DNA of 42,189 nt from Levilactobacillus parabrevis ATCC 53295. Its GTDB lineage: Bacteria > Bacillota > Bacilli > Lactobacillales > Lactobacillaceae. The position numbers and the translations under genes are program-made. Below, piece after piece: positions 39,712 to 42,189 of the stretch. The stretch's first letter is position 1, and every line of letters starts with the position of its first letter. Under the pieces are notes generated by a model. It did no database searches and was not told the DNA's origin. It was given only the letters and a program-made list of their open reading frames with translations. The DNA lies in contig NZ_AZCZ01000021.1 of NCBI RefSeq assembly GCF_001434055.1, forward strand, positions 1 to 42,189, given 5' to 3'.

Positions 39712-41337
39712 TTAGCTCATGTGCAAGTCCCGCCGGCGGTAGCCCCACCAACCGAGTAAGATGAGTCCAATGCTAAGCACCAGCATCCAGCTGAAGTTAG
39801 CCCACTCTACATCATGGGTTGGGACTTTATTCATCCAACCGAGAGGGGACAGGTGCTGTGCCCATTTTGGAAGTTTGAGCATGCCGCCCATGTAAATCAT
39901 AATGAAGCCAAGTCCCAGATAGAGCCAGTTCAGGAAACGAATCCGTGGCCACCAGCCAATAATGGCTGCAGCGATGCCGATAAAGACCAAGATTGCTGGC
40001 AATTGTCCCCAGATGGACTGCCAGAATTCAAAGATCGTCAAACCATCTTTAGGATGATCAAGAGTTGCATTTCCGACGAAGATCAGGCTGCTGATGGCAC
40101 CAGCAAAGGTAACAAGGCTGCTCAGGAGGCCAGTGATTACATAGCTAAAGAACAGGCGAGTTCGTGAGAGCGGCCGAGCGTATAGGGATTCCAACCAGCC
40201 GTTCGTTTCATCACTGTAGAGTTTGTAAACAAGTTGAATGCCAGGGATAGCCGCCACTGCCGCCATTAGAACGACTAATGTTGATGTGAAATTAACCAAC
40301 ATTACGTGATTGGCTTCGTGCAAAACATTGGCACCGAAGACTTGCTGCATCGTCGGATTGGTTTTCAGCATATCGCCAACGGTATTGTAGATACTGCCAT
40401 AGGTCATGCCAAGAATGGCGATGCCAATAATCCACCCAATAATGACATTGTGTTCGCGCCGCCACAGCAGTGAGGCGGGGCCGCGCAGAAAGCTAGATGC
40501 GGTGCGTCGACCTGGTCGGGTGGCCAGAGCACCGGCATTAAGGTCACGGTGCAGGTTGATGCTTGCTGCGAGAATGAAGAGGATAATGGCAGTTACCAGA
40601 GATAAGACGATAGGCAACCAATTGAGATGATAGTAAGGCGATATTTTTTCCACCCAGCCCAGTGGTGACCACCAGGTGTAGTCGGGATTCTGAACATCGG
40701 TCATCATCCGTACGATGTAGGCTAGACCGAATAGGCCGTAAGTCAGTCCCGTGGCACTAGCAGAATGATCAGCGAGTTGCGCGGCGACCAGTCCTAGTAG
40801 GCCAAAGACGAGACTGATAGCAGATAGTCCAAGACCTACAGCCCAATTTCCAGCAGTCGTCATACCATGCATCCCAGACAGTCCTAGTCCAGCACCATAG
40901 ATGACCGCAATAATGGCGTTTACGATGACCAGTTCTAAGGCTGCCGCACTCAGTGGTGCCAATTGACCCACAGCTCGTGAGCGAACCAACTCGGTGATGC
41001 CTTGGTCTTCTTCGCCCCGTGTTGCGTGAATGCCAAGCATGATGTTCATGATGATTTGTGTAATTACCATGAAGACGACCATTTCGGTAGAAAATATCTG
41101 TGCCGTCGATGGATTGTTTGTGAACTTAAATGCACCCAATAGAGCCACCATAGCAGGACTTTTCAGGGTATCCTTAATCGCCGCAATCTCATGTTGTGTG
41201 CCGAAAATGTCGGTAAATTTGTAAGCCACACCCACCATCAGCCCGGCAAGAATCAGAACCCAGATCAAAATTTTAAAGCGATCGCGGCGTAGGGCAAGTC
41301 CGGTTAGACGACCGGTACGAGAAAAATGAGATATCAT
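39712..41337 (-). CDS. ABC exporter permease, COG3559 (polyketide-antibiotic exporter type)
   Basis: 541 residues from ATG 41337 (site AAAGGAG upstream; a GTG at 41346 overlapping the ATPase stop is an alternative). About 12 membrane helices in two similar halves. The segment HATRGEEDQGITELVRSRAVG and the later DETNGWLESLYARPLSRTRL show the repeated motif of this ABC-2 subfamily. Such permeases with one ATPase export antibiotics or membrane-active compounds. The gene is 5 bp downstream of the ATPase; the operon's 5' end is lost at the window edge. Confidence 0.86.
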   Translation of the reverse strand: MISHFSRTGRLTGLALRRDRFKILIWVLILAGLMVGVAYKFTDIFGTQHEIAAIKDTLKSPAMVALLGAFKFTNNPSTAQIFSTEMVVFMVITQIIMNIMLGIHATRGEEDQGITELVRSRAVGQLAPLSAAALELVIVNAIIAVIYGAGLGLSGMHGMTTAGNWAVGLGLSAISLVFGLLGLVAAQLADHSASATGLTYGLFGLAYIVRMMTDVQNPDYTWWSPLGWVEKISPYYHLNWLPIVLSLVTAIILFILAASINLHRDLNAGALATRPGRRTASSFLRGPASLLWRREHNVIIGWIIGIAILGMTYGSIYNTVGDMLKTNPTMQQVFGANVLHEANHVMLVNFTSTLVVLMAAVAAIPGIQLVYKLYSDETNGWLESLYARPLSRTRLFFSYVITGLLSSLVTFAGAISSLIFVGNATLDHPKDGLTIFEFWQSIWGQLPAILVFIGIAAAIIGWWPRIRFLNWLYLGLGFIMIYMGGMLKLPKWAQHLSPLGWMNKVPTHDVEWANFSWMLVLSIGLILLGWWGYRRRDLHMS

Positions 41338-41342
41338 AACCC

Positions 41343-42179
41343 TCACTCCTTTTCCGTCGTGTAGTAGTGCATAAAGAGATCTTCTAGGGTTGGTGGTGTA
41401 CTTTGTAGAGCCATAATATGGTGATCTGTTAATGCCGTCATGACCGCAGGAAGGGACTTAGCTTCGACTGAGAATTGCCATTCGTTCGGATGCTGACCAG
41501 CTTCGGCGTTGTGAACGCCTGCGAGCTGAGTCAAATCGAGTGGCGTCTTTAACGTGACGTTGATCACGGTTCGCGTCAGGTGCCGCATTTCAGCAAGGCT
41601 ACCCGTTTCAATGATCGTGCCCTCACGAATAATGGCGATACGGTCACACATGCGTTCAACTTCTGAAAGGATATGACTGGATAGGAGGACCGCCTTACCC
41701 TGTTGTTTCAGATTAAGAACGGCCATTTGAAATTGCCGTTCATTCAGGGGATCGAGGCCGGACGTGGGTTCATCGAAAATGTAGAAGTCTGCGTCCTGAG
41801 AGAAGGCGGCAATCAGCGCGACCTTTTGGCGATTTCCTTTGGAGTAGGTCCGGGCCTTCTTGGTCGGGTCCAAGCCGAATTGCTTGATCAGCTCATCGGT
41901 TCGGGAGGAATGCTGTGTGCCATTCATCTTTAGCAGCAGGTCAACAATTTCCCCACCGGTAAGATTGGGCCAGAGATAGACGTCTCCAGGAACGTACGCT
42001 AAACGGCGATGAATGTCGACGCTGTTTGTCCAAACGTCTTGACCGAAGATCGTGGCGTTCCCGTCAGTTGCCCGAATGAGGCCGAGTAAAACTCGAATTG
42101 TCGTTGATTTACCAGCACCGTTTGGTCCGATAAAGCCAAAGACCTCGCCGGCATGAACGTTGAAGGAGTGTTTAAATAA
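41343..42179 (-). CDS. ABC exporter ATPase, 5' end interrupted near the window edge
   Basis: 279 readable codons to an in-frame TAA at 42180-42182 on the minus strand. Walker A GFIGPNGAGKST lies about 17 residues from that stop, the signature region is TYSKGNRQKVALIAAF, Walker B IFDEPTSGLDP, and the H-loop LSSHILSE. The normal start (20-30 residues before Walker A) is missing: the frame reads YT-stop-LFKHSFNVHAGEVF. No start codon lies between the stop and Walker A. The gene is therefore either interrupted (for example by an insertion at about 42180) or wrong at a contig end. Otherwise it is intact and pairs with the permease. An internal ATG at 41927 would yield a protein without Walker A. 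Confidence 0.8.
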   Translation of the reverse strand, partial: LFKHSFNVHAGEVFGFIGPNGAGKSTTIRVLLGLIRATDGNATIFGQDVWTNSVDIHRRLAYVPGDVYLWPNLTGGEIVDLLLKMNGTQHSSRTDELIKQFGLDPTKKARTYSKGNRQKVALIAAFSQDADFYIFDEPTSGLDPLNERQFQMAVLNLKQQGKAVLLSSHILSEVERMCDRIAIIREGTIIETGSLAEMRHLTRTVINVTLKTPLDLTQLAGVHNAEAGQHPNEWQFSVEAKSLPAVMTALTDHHIMALQSTPPTLEDLFMHYYTTEKE

Positions 42180-42189
42180 TTATGTGTAA

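Noticed and set aside
42180-42189. Last bases TTATGTGTAA as an insertion-sequence terminal repeat
   Set aside because: Ten bases are too few to assign to any element.
1-42189. tRNA, rRNA, CRISPR arrays or prophage genes
   Set aside because: None seen by eye: no cloverleaf with GGTTCGA-type arm, no regular repeat-spacer series, no phage structural or integrase genes.

Overview
The window looks like chromosomal DNA of a mid-GC member of the Lactobacillaceae (Levilactobacillus or Secundilactobacillus type; genus and species cannot be fixed from sequence reading alone). The reasons are the gene families present: bifunctional AdhE, acetate kinase, three Apf-type cell-wall proteins (two with LysM), a DUF1836 regulator, a Lactobacillus-type TnpB, a COG3559 exporter, abundant TTG/GTG starts, strong AGGAGG ribosome sites, CcpA (cre) sites and CIRCE/CtsR-like heat-shock sites. 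No tRNA, rRNA or CRISPR array was seen. Both ends are damaged or mobile: the left edge cuts a TnpB gene, and at the right edge an ABC ATPase gene loses its 5' end about 10 bases before the window stops.

Layout. 1-2.5 kb: TnpB fragment, then two secreted cell-surface proteins, one with a histone-H1-like Lys/Thr/Ala tract. 2.5-4.4 kb: a P1B metal ATPase with unusual CPG and HEAS motifs. 4.8-9.7 kb: a sugar module (GH31 alpha-glucosidase plus SLC45-like MFS permease) facing a LacI regulator across twin palindromic operators. 10.0-11.1 kb: a three-gene operon, two tandem 75-residue HMA metal-binding proteins and a Dps-like protein lacking the ferroxidase histidines. 11.3-21.5 kb: transporters and stress genes (two MFS, MATE and AEC carriers, an AAA ATPase with degenerate catalytic motifs, an NrdI/nitroreductase pair, an ABC-F protein behind an attenuator). 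21.6-31.4 kb: CorC-type membrane protein, a small type II toxin-antitoxin pair, Hsp20, aldo/keto reductase, a second P-type ATPase, DUF1836 regulator, membrane GDPD. 31.9-39.4 kb: adhE, flavodoxin, three Apf-type secreted proteins, ackA. 39.7-42.2 kb: ABC exporter.

Most interesting inference: the metal ATPase gene and the HMA-HMA-Dps operon lie 6 kb apart but share the same promoter design. Each has an FNR/CRP-type box (TTGAT-N4-ATCAA pattern) centred exactly 41.5 bp upstream of the start implied by its -10 box, with further identity around the box. That is the classical class II activator position. This suggests one regulon, activated by a CRP/FNR-family protein not encoded here, that joins a P1B-4-like exporter, two HMA proteins and a Dps-like protein lacking the usual ferroxidase residues.

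Other regulatory logic visible in the DNA: a 3-codon upstream ORF plus attenuator before the ABC-F gene; CIRCE (8-nt instead of 9-nt spacer) and CtsR-like heptads before hsp20; two Rex-like sites plus a cre before adhE; a perfect-match cre before ackA; WalR-like repeats before two of the three Apf genes; palindromes before the toxin-antitoxin and DUF1836 genes.
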